DNA of 64,000 nucleotides. It comes from Paludibacteraceae bacterium. Lineage in GTDB: Bacteria; Bacteroidota; Bacteroidia; Bacteroidales; Paludibacteraceae. The notes under the pieces were generated by a model that searched no databases, was not told where the DNA came from, and saw nothing but the letters and a program-made list of their open reading frames with translations. Of the stretch, positions 29,895 through 40,544 are shown piece after piece. A program made the translations under genes and the position numbers. Each line of letters opens with the position of its first letter. Within the stretch, counting starts at the first letter, position 1. The stretch lies in NCBI GenBank assembly GCA_017478225.1, contig JAFVDX010000010.1, positions 62,001-126,000 on the forward strand. The letters run 5' to 3'.

Positions 29895-32800
29895 TTACTT
29901 AATTTTGACACCTAAGAGATTATATTTTTCTTCCCCGTTAAGGATATATATATTTCCGTTTTCTATTATTTTTCTTGCTGATTGTTTATTTTCTTCCACA
30001 ATAGCCTTGTACATAAGTGGGCAGATTTTTAACTCAGTTCCATCTTTTAGAGTTACATCCACACTATATTCAGCCTCTTCTAAACTGTTGTCAGTGTGAT
30101 ACCACGAGCCTGTAGCACCTTGAATTGCCACATTATTTTTATACCACTGATATGATGAAAACTCATACCCTCCATTATATTTTTCGTTTAGTATTGCCAA
30201 CACATTGTCCCATTTCAACTTGATGGTAGAAGAAGCAAAATTCACATTGAAACTTATCGGCACTTCTTGCGGTTCACAAAAAGGAGTATATACTCTCACA
30301 ACTGCTTCATAATGATCAGGATTTAATTCTTGTAAAGGATATTGCAGGACCATATTCGGTTGTCTTCCGATGTAGGGATGATTTTCTTTTTGAGGAACAA
30401 TCACCTCATACTTATCAACATATTGTGCATCGCTGACAGCAATATCAATAAAATCTCCATCAGCACATATAATCTCTGCCTGTGGTTGTGCGGCGAATAC
30501 GGGTAACTTAAACAAATTAAGAGTTACGACACTATCACAACCGGTCAGTTGACTATGGAAGAGTTTGGTTGTGGTAGTAGTTTTGTTGTATGGTGTAGCG
30601 TCTGATCCTTCACCAAATATATAAAAGTTTCCGTCGCAAATAGTGTCATATACGGTAACATAACGAGTTGCATTAACAAAGAGCATCATGTGCACCGTAC
30701 TATCACATCCTGTCCATGCTTTTTCGTCGGTATAGAGAAATTCGAATGTGGAGTCATTATGGTTAGTAATAGTATATTTTCTGTCTATATTTTTCCAATA
30801 ATATGTATCTCCTTCACAAATAGTGTCATAAAGTAAAGAATCGACCGGTCCTATAGGTGGTACATCAATTATCAATTCTACGCTATCCGCCCACTCTTTG
30901 TCATGTACAAAAATACTTGCTCGAAGGTAGTATTTGAGTTGTTCTCCATCGTTGCTGCATGGTATATGCCAGCCTTCAAAATTGAGTTCTTGAGTAGTGC
31001 TACCATCAGGGAGTATCCACTGTGCTATAGGCAATTGCATGTCATATCGGTCTTCTGTTTCGCCTGTAACTCTGTCGGTTAGTACCACATGACTTGCATT
31101 TTTAACGACAATCGCATTTTGGCAGTCTTTTGGCACCCACTCCCATTGTATTTCAGCCTTTGGAGTATGTGGACGCGCTGTAGCCTCCATTATGTAATTA
31201 CACTCAGAGTTAGTGGGGTATATCACTTCTACGATATAGTCTGCCGGGTCATTTTGATCTACTGTAAGTTTATTTTGGGGACCAACATAAGGCAAAGTAG
31301 GTGGTGTATTATTTATTTCTTTTTTTTGCGGGTCATCATCGGAACGCGGTGTAACACCATCTGATTCAAAATAATTTTCTTTATTATACCATTTATAATC
31401 AAATCCTTCAGGTGCAGAGAAGTAAGTGGTTGAAGCATCTTCACCCCATGGAATACCGTCCATTTCTGAAGATATACAATTGAGAGTGAAATAGAAATAT
31501 CCATAATGACCGCTCTGGTCACAATCGTATGATGTTAGAGTGACAGTAAGTGTTTGTCCTAATAAGTTTTCCAAATTCAGTCCGACGGCTCTCCAATCTT
31601 GCCACCAACAACTCTGAGCAGAGTTATAGTGCCATAGTTTAACATATTCAACATCTGTTCTTTCGGCGGGTGTAGGTGTATGAAAATCGACTGTACCGCA
31701 TTTGACATCAACCGAATTTCCGTTTTCATCCAATATATCGATAGCAACTCTTGGTTGTTCGCTTGCGGGGTGGTCTATGTCTTGTAGGACCATAGCATAC
31801 TTCAGGAGCAAGATAGAATATTGTCGGGAAGTAACTGTATATTTGAAGGTAATGTTTTCGTATTGTGAGCCTGTGTTCCAATTGCCTAATCTTACAGAGC
31901 CAAACGAACTCTCAGGCACGGTATGAAGGGCTATCGGATTGCCATTATCATCTTTAGTTCCGATAGTACGAGCATCTAATTCATCTTTATCGAAATGTGT
32001 GGTTTGTCGGCTATAAGACGATAGATATCCATAATCAATTTTTTTGTTATCAACATCATGTTTTTCCACATTACCTGATGCGAATCTCCATGTACCTGTT
32101 TCGAAAGTAGCGCCATACATATTGAGTGCATCGAAGCAATCGGTTTCATAAATATAAAACGGCGTGATATAGGTATAAACTGATTTATCTTGTGCCGTTT
32201 GAGTTCTTATCCACATCTCATACACACCGAAGTCAATATCATTAAGTGACAACATGGTATTAGGCGAAGTGAAATCCATCCATTCGGCGTTATTATCTAA
32301 CAAACTTTTCAGTCTTATTTCGTATTGGTCGGCAGTAGTCCCTTCCCAATAGATATTGGTTACTCCTGATACATAGTCAACATGTGCATCGGCGGGATAG
32401 CCGGCAGTTGATGATTTAGCGAGTTGAACATTATCTAATTGGAAAGACTCATTATTTGAAGGTGTGGCAACAGAATTTTCCCATGCAAAGACAATATACA
32501 TATCTTCGGATGCATAGGATTTATTTAGAGTAAAGGAGGCCTGAACATGCTGCCATCCGTCGGAAAGAGATTCGGTAAGAGGCGTTTGCTCACCGGTCAG
32601 TTGTTTGGCTTTATTATCTGTAAACCAATTAGGTTCGGCATTTCCACTTAGTGAATGTATATCATCAACTGAGTGGTTAGTGAGAAATATTCTCAGGCTT
32701 CCGGTATTTTTAGTGCCAGAAGATTTCCAATCGAAGGCAAAATCATAATTACCTGAAGTGAGTTCTACTTGAAAAAAAGCGATAGTGATATTGGCATTTG

Positions 32801-33047
32801 GCTGATATGTCGGAGTTGAATTATCAGCAGATATGTAGAGAGAGTGAGTACCATCGTATGCAGATGCGGTACCTACTATCCAATGATTGTTAGTTTTGGG
32901 AGTGATGTCTAAAGTCCAATCAGAATAATCACTTGCCTGTTCAAATCCACAAAAATAAGGCAAGTCACTCATCGTAACCACAGCGCGGCTATGTACACAA
33001 AAGAGTGTGCATACACACAAAATCAACACATGTACCCTTATTTTCAT
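29895..33047 (-). CDS. Secreted jelly-roll surface protein, paralogue 2, with unusual C-terminal tail
   Basis: 1050 residues with the same architecture as the gene after it: signal peptide (to about 22), an opening LPYFCGFEQASDYSDW, jelly-roll regions, the shared PEGFDYKWYNKEN segment, and repeats with TGCDSTVHMML and TGCDSVVTLNL. It does not end in a full T9SS beta-sandwich domain. The last ~25 residues are a short tail with NGNIYILNGEEKYNLLG and a final VKIK. Similar short tails close many Bacteroidales surface proteins. It has its own upstream promoter. Function unknown. Confidence 0.8.
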   Translation of the reverse strand: MKIRVHVLILCVCTLFCVHSRAVVTMSDLPYFCGFEQASDYSDWTLDITPKTNNHWIVGTASAYDGTHSLYISADNSTPTYQPNANITIAFFQVELTSGNYDFAFDWKSSGTKNTGSLRIFLTNHSVDDIHSLSGNAEPNWFTDNKAKQLTGEQTPLTESLSDGWQHVQASFTLNKSYASEDMYIVFAWENSVATPSNNESFQLDNVQLAKSSTAGYPADAHVDYVSGVTNIYWEGTTADQYEIRLKSLLDNNAEWMDFTSPNTMLSLNDIDFGVYEMWIRTQTAQDKSVYTYITPFYIYETDCFDALNMYGATFETGTWRFASGNVEKHDVDNKKIDYGYLSSYSRQTTHFDKDELDARTIGTKDDNGNPIALHTVPESSFGSVRLGNWNTGSQYENITFKYTVTSRQYSILLLKYAMVLQDIDHPASEQPRVAIDILDENGNSVDVKCGTVDFHTPTPAERTDVEYVKLWHYNSAQSCWWQDWRAVGLNLENLLGQTLTVTLTSYDCDQSGHYGYFYFTLNCISSEMDGIPWGEDASTTYFSAPEGFDYKWYNKENYFESDGVTPRSDDDPQKKEINNTPPTLPYVGPQNKLTVDQNDPADYIVEVIYPTNSECNYIMEATARPHTPKAEIQWEWVPKDCQNAIVVKNASHVVLTDRVTGETEDRYDMQLPIAQWILPDGSTTQELNFEGWHIPCSNDGEQLKYYLRASIFVHDKEWADSVELIIDVPPIGPVDSLLYDTICEGDTYYWKNIDRKYTITNHNDSTFEFLYTDEKAWTGCDSTVHMMLFVNATRYVTVYDTICDGNFYIFGEGSDATPYNKTTTTTKLFHSQLTGCDSVVTLNLFKLPVFAAQPQAEIICADGDFIDIAVSDAQYVDKYEVIVPQKENHPYIGRQPNMVLQYPLQELNPDHYEAVVRVYTPFCEPQEVPISFNVNFASSTIKLKWDNVLAILNEKYNGGYEFSSYQWYKNNVAIQGATGSWYHTDNSLEEAEYSVDVTLKDGTELKICPLMYKAIVEENKQSARKIIENGNIYILNGEEKYNLLGVKIK

Positions 33048-33091
33048 TTACAAATTTGCTCTAAAAAAGAGCCTAATAAGATAATTTGCCG

Positions 33092-33123
33092 CAAAAGTAC
33101 GGCTTTTTGTATAATTATGCAAA
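33092..33123 (-). promoter_or_regulatory. Bacteroidota-type promoter for the jelly-roll pair
   Basis: On the minus strand, TTTG (33123-33120) and TACTTTTG (33099-33092) are spaced by 20 bases, about 45 bases upstream of the ATG at 33047. Confidence 0.82.
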
Positions 33124-33319
33124 TTTTACCACCCAATCACTTGCATTTTGTTACTATTTTTATGTTTTTCGACATATTTACTGACATTTTGGCAGAAAAA
33201 AGGCTTGGCATTTTTGTTGCAGATGGAGAGATAGTTTTGCTCAAATTCAGCATGAAACAAAAGTAGTGAATTTACAAAGCAAGACATATATATCGAACAA
33301 AAGAAAAATAAAATAAGCA

Positions 33320-33595
33320 ATGAAGAATGTAAGACCTTTGGCTGACAGAGTATTAGTAAGACCTGTAGCCGCAGAAGAAAAGACTGTTGGTGGAATAATT
33401 ATTCCTGACAGTGCTAAAGAGAAGCCATTGCAAGGTGAAGTACTTGCTATTGGTAACGGAACCAAAGATGAGCAGATGGTGCTCAAAATAGGTGACAAAG
33501 TATTATATGGCAAATATGCAGGTACAGAACTTGAACTTGATGGTGAGAAACTGCTTATCATGCGTCAAAGCGATGTATTAGCGATTATTTGCTAA
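33320..33595 (+). CDS. groES: Co-chaperonin GroES
   Basis: 91 residues, the lid of the GroEL folding chamber. The start LADRVLVRP, the mobile loop ([20 protein letters not shown]) and the [17 protein letters not shown] end are all canonical. groEL follows 41 bases later. No CIRCE inverted repeat was seen upstream. A TAGTTTTG box at 33232-33239 lacks a well-placed TTTG, so heat control may depend on a different sigma factor or element. Confidence 0.97.
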   Translation: MKNVRPLADRVLVRPVAAEEKTVGGIIIPDSAKEKPLQGEVLAIGNGTKDEQMVLKIGDKVLYGKYAGTELELDGEKLLIMRQSDVLAIIC

Positions 33596-33606
33596 TTAGA
33601 ATTTAA

Positions 33607-35265
<1,659 letters not shown>

Positions 35266-35288
35266 ATCATAAAAAAGTTAAACATTGA

Positions 35289-35329
35289 AAAAGCATATTG
35301 CTCTTGTGAGCAGTATGCTTTTGCTTTTT
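35289..35329 (+). terminator. Intrinsic terminator of groES-groEL
   Basis: A 15-bp stem (35289-35303 with 35308-35322, one G-U pair, loop TTGT) is followed by GCTTTTTATT, starting 24 bases past the groEL stop. Confidence 0.88.
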
Positions 35330-35358
35330 ATTAGTCTTAGATAGAATCCATAATTTAG

Positions 35359-35390
35359 GTTGTGCAAATAAAATAAATTCAATACCTTTG
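35359..35390 (+). promoter_or_regulatory. Bacteroidota-type promoter upstream of the polysaccharide lyase
   Basis: GTTG (35359-35362) and TACCTTTG (35383-35390) are spaced by 20 bases. The transcript would carry an unusually long leader (about 240 bases) to the lyase ATG at 35638; that leader overlaps the possible gene remnant. Confidence 0.65.
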
Positions 35391-35617
35391 CAGCGTTTTA
35401 TTCAATAGTGTTTTATAAATCTACCGATGGTTACAGACTGCCTTATAACTATATTCAGCCACTTAATGTAAGGATGCAAATTGTTCTCATGACTGCGATA
35501 AGACAGAATCAACGCCCAATTCAGATGGTGTAAAAACATATAACATTAGAACAAACAAAATATACCAACCTTGTAGTACAAGCCTTAGGTATGGCACAAG
35601 CACAAAAGGTACATTAA
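35372..35617 (+). pseudogene. Possible decayed esterase (alpha/beta-hydrolase) fragment in the groEL-lyase gap
   Basis: The gap of 372 bases (35266-35637) holds the groEL terminator, a promoter and this stretch. One frame reads FYKSTDGYRLPYNYIQPLN (from about 35411), which resembles the opening of secreted esterases of the PHB-depolymerase/prolyl-oligopeptidase type (SxDGxxLPYxxxxPxNY). The frame meets TAA at 35531-35533, then continues open to TAA at 35615-35617 (including LEQTKYTNLVVQALGMAQ). The HGxGERGxDN motif expected next is not intact. This is a resemblance from memory; the region could equally be plain leader RNA. Confidence 0.3.
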
Positions 35618-35637
35618 AAAAACACTAATTCACATAT

Positions 35638-38031
35638 ATGAAAAGGATATATTTATTTCTTTTTGTCAGCATATTAAGCATTGCAGCAAACGCTGACGAT
35701 TTTGAAGTTATGCGCTCTCGTTTGCGCGAGCATATTACATTAGGACCAACTGATTACGACATGACCAACTCTGACACGAGGGGTTATATTATTGATCTGA
35801 ATAATCGTGCACAGAAATACCAGCAAGGCATGCGCCATGACACCACTGTATTGTGGAATGACTTGAATAAAATACACAATGTGGCGGCATATACGCCAGC
35901 GCAAATCAATTCATCTTACACGCGTTTGCTTGATATGACTCGTGCATGGGCATATCCAGGAGGAAAACTCTATCACAACGACCAACTCCTTAGCGACATC
36001 AGATACGGACTGGGATTGTTGTACAAAGAAGCATATAATGAGAATTCCAAGAAATTAGGTAACTGGTGGGAATGGAGAATAGGTATTCCATGGAATTATG
36101 CCAATATAGTCAGTATTCTTTATGAGCAACTGAATGCAGATGAAATAAAGCAATTTGAAAAAGGTAGTGCCAATTTCGTAAGGAGATTTGTTAAACACGG
36201 TGATTTGACTTATGCCAATCAAGCCTCAATATGCCGCAATCTACTTGTTTTAGGAATACTTACCAACAACGAAAATGATGTTCGTTCTGCGTTGAAGTAT
36301 TGTGTTCCTGCTTTTGTAGATAAGACCACAGCATCTGAGCGTATGTATGCCATACACAAGCAAGACAGATGTATCGGCAGGCAGAAAGAGCCTCTTCGCT
36401 CTGTTGCATTGAAGGACAAGGAGGGGCTATATGCTGATGGTACATTTGTTCAACACAATGCAATTCCATACATTGGTACATACGGAGTGGAGATAATACA
36501 GATGGCGGGATATATAGCAGATTTGGTGCCTGGTACTAAGTTCTCTGTGCCGGAATCTATCACTAAAACACTTCCTGTATGGATTAACAATGCCTACTTG
36601 CCTGCTATGTATCGCGGTGAGATGCTATTAATGCTTATGGGGCGAGCAAATGCAGCCGACCCGTATAATAATGCCAGATTAGCAGCATTGAGCATAATGG
36701 ATGCTGCACAACTGATATCAGACAGCACACTGCAAGCCAAAGCCATTGCAGCCGCATCTAACACTTTGGCACACGACACACACCACCCGACACCATATTC
36801 TGCTCTCAATCCTTTACCCGTATATAAGCCTGTAATAGACAAGGCTCTTGCCAATGCTAATGACCAAGCCGAGGAAAGTTTCTCTGTTGTTTGGGCTGCA
36901 GGAGACAAGGTTATACATCAAACAGACAAATGGCGTGCTTGTGTGAGCATGTCGAGCAACAGAATTGGAAAATACGAGTGTTTTATGCGTGCTTCGTCAG
37001 GTAATCAGAACTCAACGGGATGGTATATAGGCGATGGTATGACATATCTTTACCTGCCTAATGATACAAAGCAATATTATCAATATATGCTCAATATCAA
37101 TCCATATAGGGTGCCGGGCACGACTGTTGACTTGATAGAAAGGAAAGAAGTTCAGAGTCTTCAACCACTATATGGTCATAGGGCGGCCGCCAGAGACATT
37201 GCACGCGCAGGCGGAGTAATGTTGGACGGTAAATACAGCAGTGCTATGATGCAATTACTTGGTGGTGCAAGCGACTTAAAAGCAAAGAAATCATGGTTTT
37301 TGTTTGACAAAGAAGTGGTTTGCTTGGGAGCAGACATCTCTTTGCCTGACAATAGAGAAGTTATCACAACAGTGGAAAATCGTCGTTTCCGCCATCCACT
37401 TCTTGTGAAAGCGAATGGTGAAGCAAAGACAATAAACGGAGCAAAGGATAATGCTACAGAACAGGTTGAATGGGCATGCTTGGAAACAATCGGAGGTTAT
37501 TATTTTCCACGAAAAGCCAAACTCTTTGTTAATCAATCAGACAGAGACAATACGGAATTATGGCTCAGTCATGGCAATGCGCCAAAAAGCGCGACTTATG
37601 AATATATGATTTTGCCATCTATGAGCAAAGATGACATAAGCAGTTATGCAGCATCACCCGAAGTGGAAATAATCGCCAATAACGAGCGTGTTCAAGCAGT
37701 TGTAAAAAAGAGCATAGGGCTTACTGCAATAAATTTCTGGACAGGAGGAGAAGTGAGTACGCCAAGCGGACTTAAAGTGAAAAGCAATAATATAGCCGCT
37801 ATAATGTTGCAAGAAGATGGAGACAAACTAACCTTATGTATCGCAGAGCCTACTTGGGAGGAAAACAGACAAGTGATAGAAATTAGTGGCAAATATAAAA
37901 TTGCGGAAACTAATCCTGATAGAATGATTGGTATAAGTACAAGCAAAGACAATAAGACAAAGATTTCTATCAATCAATTCCATCGTCTTGGAATGACCCA
38001 GACCATCAAGTTGATTAAAGATAACAAATAA
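35638..38031 (+). CDS. Secreted polysaccharide lyase family 8 (hyaluronate/chondroitin/xanthan lyase type)
   Basis: 797 residues, beta-eliminating lyase of uronic-acid polysaccharides. Signal peptide 1-19. The alpha/alpha toroid shows NWWEWRIGIPW (142-152), the TYANQASICRN region that corresponds to the catalytic-Asn helix, and DGTFVQHNAIPYIGTYG with catalytic His273 and Tyr282. The central beta domain has GWYIGDGMTYLY and YRVPGTTVD, typical of the family. The exact substrate cannot be told. No sulfatase, SusC/D or glycuronyl hydrolase lies nearby, so it is not in a classical utilization locus. Its stop overlaps the next start (TAATG). Confidence 0.9.
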   Translation: MKRIYLFLFVSILSIAANADDFEVMRSRLREHITLGPTDYDMTNSDTRGYIIDLNNRAQKYQQGMRHDTTVLWNDLNKIHNVAAYTPAQINSSYTRLLDMTRAWAYPGGKLYHNDQLLSDIRYGLGLLYKEAYNENSKKLGNWWEWRIGIPWNYANIVSILYEQLNADEIKQFEKGSANFVRRFVKHGDLTYANQASICRNLLVLGILTNNENDVRSALKYCVPAFVDKTTASERMYAIHKQDRCIGRQKEPLRSVALKDKEGLYADGTFVQHNAIPYIGTYGVEIIQMAGYIADLVPGTKFSVPESITKTLPVWINNAYLPAMYRGEMLLMLMGRANAADPYNNARLAALSIMDAAQLISDSTLQAKAIAAASNTLAHDTHHPTPYSALNPLPVYKPVIDKALANANDQAEESFSVVWAAGDKVIHQTDKWRACVSMSSNRIGKYECFMRASSGNQNSTGWYIGDGMTYLYLPNDTKQYYQYMLNINPYRVPGTTVDLIERKEVQSLQPLYGHRAAARDIARAGGVMLDGKYSSAMMQLLGGASDLKAKKSWFLFDKEVVCLGADISLPDNREVITTVENRRFRHPLLVKANGEAKTINGAKDNATEQVEWACLETIGGYYFPRKAKLFVNQSDRDNTELWLSHGNAPKSATYEYMILPSMSKDDISSYAASPEVEIIANNERVQAVVKKSIGLTAINFWTGGEVSTPSGLKVKSNNIAAIMLQEDGDKLTLCIAEPTWEENRQVIEISGKYKIAETNPDRMIGISTSKDNKTKISINQFHRLGMTQTIKLIKDNK

Positions 38032-39326
38032 TGATAACCTTATACATAACACTTATAACTGCTCTACTCTTATCCGCCTTTTTTGCAGGAATGGAGATAG
38101 CCTTTGTGAGTAGCAATAAATTGCGTTTTGAAGTAGAAAACCAAGAAACGAGTATCACGAGCACCATTATTCGCAAGTTCTATCATCATCCCCAACAATT
38201 TATTACCACCATGCTCATAGGCGGCAATATCGTTTTGGTAGTATTTTCCATCAAGATGAACGAATTGTTATTGCCTTATTTCAGTTTCACCAGTAACGAT
38301 TTGTTGTTGTCGCTATTAGTATCTTTGATTGCTACTATTATAGTGCTTTTTGTAGGTGAGTATATCCCTAAGATACTTATGAGGCAGAATCCTAATGCTT
38401 GGTTAAGAGTGTTTTCTCCACTGCTATATTTTATTTATATTCTACTATATCCGTTTGCTATATTTTGCATGTGGGTATCTAAACTTATGCTTCGCTTGTT
38501 TGGAACGAAAGTGCCTATGCGAACAGAAGATGTCAGATTTTCGCGCTCAGACTTGAGTTATTTGGTTGAAGAGAGTTTGGAAGCATTTGACAACAACGAC
38601 TCAGAACAACAACAAGCGACAAGGCGAGATGAGGATACACCTTCGGAAAATGAGATGTATATATTAAAGAATGCGTTAGAGTTCTCCAAGGTAAAAATAA
38701 GAGATTGTTATGTACCCCGCACTGATATTGTTGCTCTTCCATACGAGGTTGATACGGAAGTATTAAAACAAACTTTTCAAGAAAGTGGTTTTTCGAAAAT
38801 TCCTATATACAAAGGTGATATTGACAATATAATTGGCTATATTCACTGTTCGGAGATGTTTAGTCATCAATCTCGTTGGCGCGACCATCTGAACAAGATG
38901 CCTTTTGTGCCGGAAAACATGGCAGCGGAAAAGTTGATGCGTACTTTTATGCAACAAAAGAAGTCGGTGGCTGTAGTGGTTGACGAGTTTGGAGGAACGG
39001 CGGGCATTGTTACTTTAGAGGACATAATGGAAGAGATTTTTGGAGAGATAGAAGATGAACATGATACGCAGGAATTTACCGCTAAACTGATTGGTGAGAA
39101 TGAAATCATAGCCAGCGGCAGAGCGAAAGTAGAGGATTTGAATGAGGAATTTGAATTGGCTTTGCCGGAAGACGAGGCATACGATACTATTGGCGGACTT
39201 ATTCTGAACCAAACTGGTGCTTTCCCTAAAGTAAACGAAGAGATAAACATAGGTAACTATAAAATCCAGTGCATAAAAATGACAAGCAACAGGATTGAAA
39301 GAGTAAAGATAGTCAAAAACAAATAG
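38031..39326 (+). CDS. CNNM/CBS/CorC-domain membrane protein (hemolysin family)
   Basis: 431 residues. An N-terminal CNNM (DUF21) domain has about four membrane segments (1-170, with AGMEIAFVSSNKLR). A CBS pair follows (about 215-335, VPRTDIVALP and FGGTAGIVTLEDIMEEIFGEI), then a CorC/HlyC domain to the end. Members export Mg2+/Co2+ or regulate transport; GldE of gliding bacteria belongs to the same superfamily, but no GldE-specific evidence was seen. The start overlaps the lyase stop by one base. Confidence 0.88.
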   Translation: MITLYITLITALLLSAFFAGMEIAFVSSNKLRFEVENQETSITSTIIRKFYHHPQQFITTMLIGGNIVLVVFSIKMNELLLPYFSFTSNDLLLSLLVSLIATIIVLFVGEYIPKILMRQNPNAWLRVFSPLLYFIYILLYPFAIFCMWVSKLMLRLFGTKVPMRTEDVRFSRSDLSYLVEESLEAFDNNDSEQQQATRRDEDTPSENEMYILKNALEFSKVKIRDCYVPRTDIVALPYEVDTEVLKQTFQESGFSKIPIYKGDIDNIIGYIHCSEMFSHQSRWRDHLNKMPFVPENMAAEKLMRTFMQQKKSVAVVVDEFGGTAGIVTLEDIMEEIFGEIEDEHDTQEFTAKLIGENEIIASGRAKVEDLNEEFELALPEDEAYDTIGGLILNQTGAFPKVNEEINIGNYKIQCIKMTSNRIERVKIVKNK

Positions 39327-39383
39327 GTACAAGGAAAACTCAAAATCATTTAATAATATCGAATTATAGTGTCTAAAGGGCAG

Positions 39384-39415
39384 TTTGTATATATAAAATA
39401 ATTATTGTACCTTTG
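39384..39415 (+). promoter_or_regulatory. Bacteroidota-type promoter for gcvH
   Basis: TTTG (39384-39387) and TACCTTTG (39408-39415) are spaced by 20 bases, placing the transcript start about 45 bases upstream of the ATG at 39467. This rules out an upstream start near 39413. Confidence 0.82.
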
Positions 39416-39466
39416 CCCGCAGGATTACATAAAGTAATAGGTAAAAACTTAAAAACACATATAGAG

Positions 39467-39844
39467 ATGGCAAATACACCAGAAAATTTGCGTTATACAC
39501 GCGAGCACGAGTGGATTCGTGTAGAAGGCTCAGAGGCTTTTGTAGGCATAACTGATTATGCACAGTCAGAATTAGGCGAAATCGTCTTTGTTGATGTAGA
39601 TACAATAGGCGAAACAATTGCACAAGGAGAGGTGTTTGGCTCCGTTGAGGCCGTTAAAACAGTTAGCGATTTGAATATGCCCGTTACCGGTGAAGTGTTA
39701 GAGTTCAACGAAGAACTTAATGATCATCCCGAATTGGTTAATTCAGACCCATACGGCAAAGGTTGGATGGTGAAAGTTATAGTAAACGACCCATCAGAAT
39801 TAGACAACCTGCTTGATGCTGCTGCATACAAAGCAATAATCTAA
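39467..39844 (+). CDS. gcvH: Glycine cleavage system H protein
   Basis: 126 residues. Carries the lipoyl arm that shuttles the methylamine group between GcvP, GcvT and Lpd. The lipoylated lysine lies in [11 protein letters not shown]. The ATG at 39467 ([10 protein letters not shown]) is chosen because it gives the usual length and lies downstream of the promoter; the frame is open 54 bases further up, but that part overlaps the promoter. gcvP and gcvT are not in the window. Confidence 0.96.
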   Translation: MANTPENLRYTREHEWIRVEGSEAFVGITDYAQSELGEIVFVDVDTIGETIAQGEVFGSVEAVKTVSDLNMPVTGEVLEFNEELNDHPELVNSDPYGKGWMVKVIVNDPSELDNLLDAAAYKAII

Positions 39845-39959
39845 TCAAAAGAAATAGTTGAGGTCTGTAACGAACATAAAATCGTGCAGAACGACCTGCA
39901 AGAAAGAGGTATCATTGGCTTTATGCTCCGTATTCCAATTAAGAAATCTCAATTAGCTT

Positions 39960-40544
39960 ATGAAAAAGATAAAGATAGCATTACTTAACCGAATAAACTT
40001 ATTGATAGGAACACTTATTGCGCTCTTGGGTGTTGGTTGCAAGCATAATAAAGTAGCGACCAACTCGGTTAAAGATGATAAGATAACAAAAACACAGACA
40101 CAAGGAGCAGATGCTCAAGACGAGAAAATAGTAAATCCTATGCGAGAAGAAATGTTGGTATGTAAATATGGTGTTCCACGCGCTGAGGTAGCCCTCACAG
40201 GTGTAGTGCGTGATAAAAACGGCAAACCAATGGCGGACATCATTGTGGAAGCACTTGACAAACATGAGAATATGATAGATATGACCCGTACCGATGGTGA
40301 AGGTAGATATACTATCATTCGTAGCATATTTCCTGTGGATTCAATAATAATATCCATATCAGACGAACTTGACAGGATAGAGCCACAAGAAAAGGCTTTC
40401 CCGCTGGAATACAAGAATGAGATAGACGAATGGGAAAGGGGCAACGCTGCCATCACATTTGATTTTATAGTGGTCCCCAAACGAATTGACAGACCAAAAA
40501 AATATGGTGTACCATATAGGCCCAAACCCGAAGAGACAAAATAG
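39960..40544 (+). CDS. Putative lipoprotein of the rSAM/lipoprotein system
   Basis: 194 residues. Signal peptide with lipobox-like LGVGC (lipid Cys27). A polar linker follows, then YGVPRAEVALTGVVRDKNGKP, a carboxypeptidase-regulatory-like beta domain (about 65-165) with DGEGRYTI, and a second YGVP near the C-terminus (KKYGVPYRPKP). The gene overlaps the radical SAM gene by one base. This is the known but functionally unexplained pairing of a lipoprotein and a dedicated radical SAM enzyme in Bacteroidales (TIGRFAM rSAM/lipoprotein system, from memory). The YGVP motifs may be the enzyme's modification site or recognition tag (inference). Confidence 0.8.
   Translation: MKKIKIALLNRINLLIGTLIALLGVGCKHNKVATNSVKDDKITKTQTQGADAQDEKIVNPMREEMLVCKYGVPRAEVALTGVVRDKNGKPMADIIVEALDKHENMIDMTRTDGEGRYTIIRSIFPVDSIIISISDELDRIEPQEKAFPLEYKNEIDEWERGNAAITFDFIVVPKRIDRPKKYGVPYRPKPEETK

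Noticed and set aside
10167..33047. CRISPR-like or tandem DNA repeats across the island
   Set aside because: The similarities are at protein-module level (fibronectin III, GCDS-type); there are no short regular DNA repeats with spacers.
33232..33239. TAGTTTTG box as the groES promoter
   Set aside because: No TTTG lies 19-21 bases upstream (the nearest is 15), so the match is too weak to list as a promoter.
35427..35471. Short leader-peptide ORF (14 codons) upstream of the lyase
   Set aside because: No ribosome-binding site or conserved feature; a chance ORF in the same stretch as the possible remnant.
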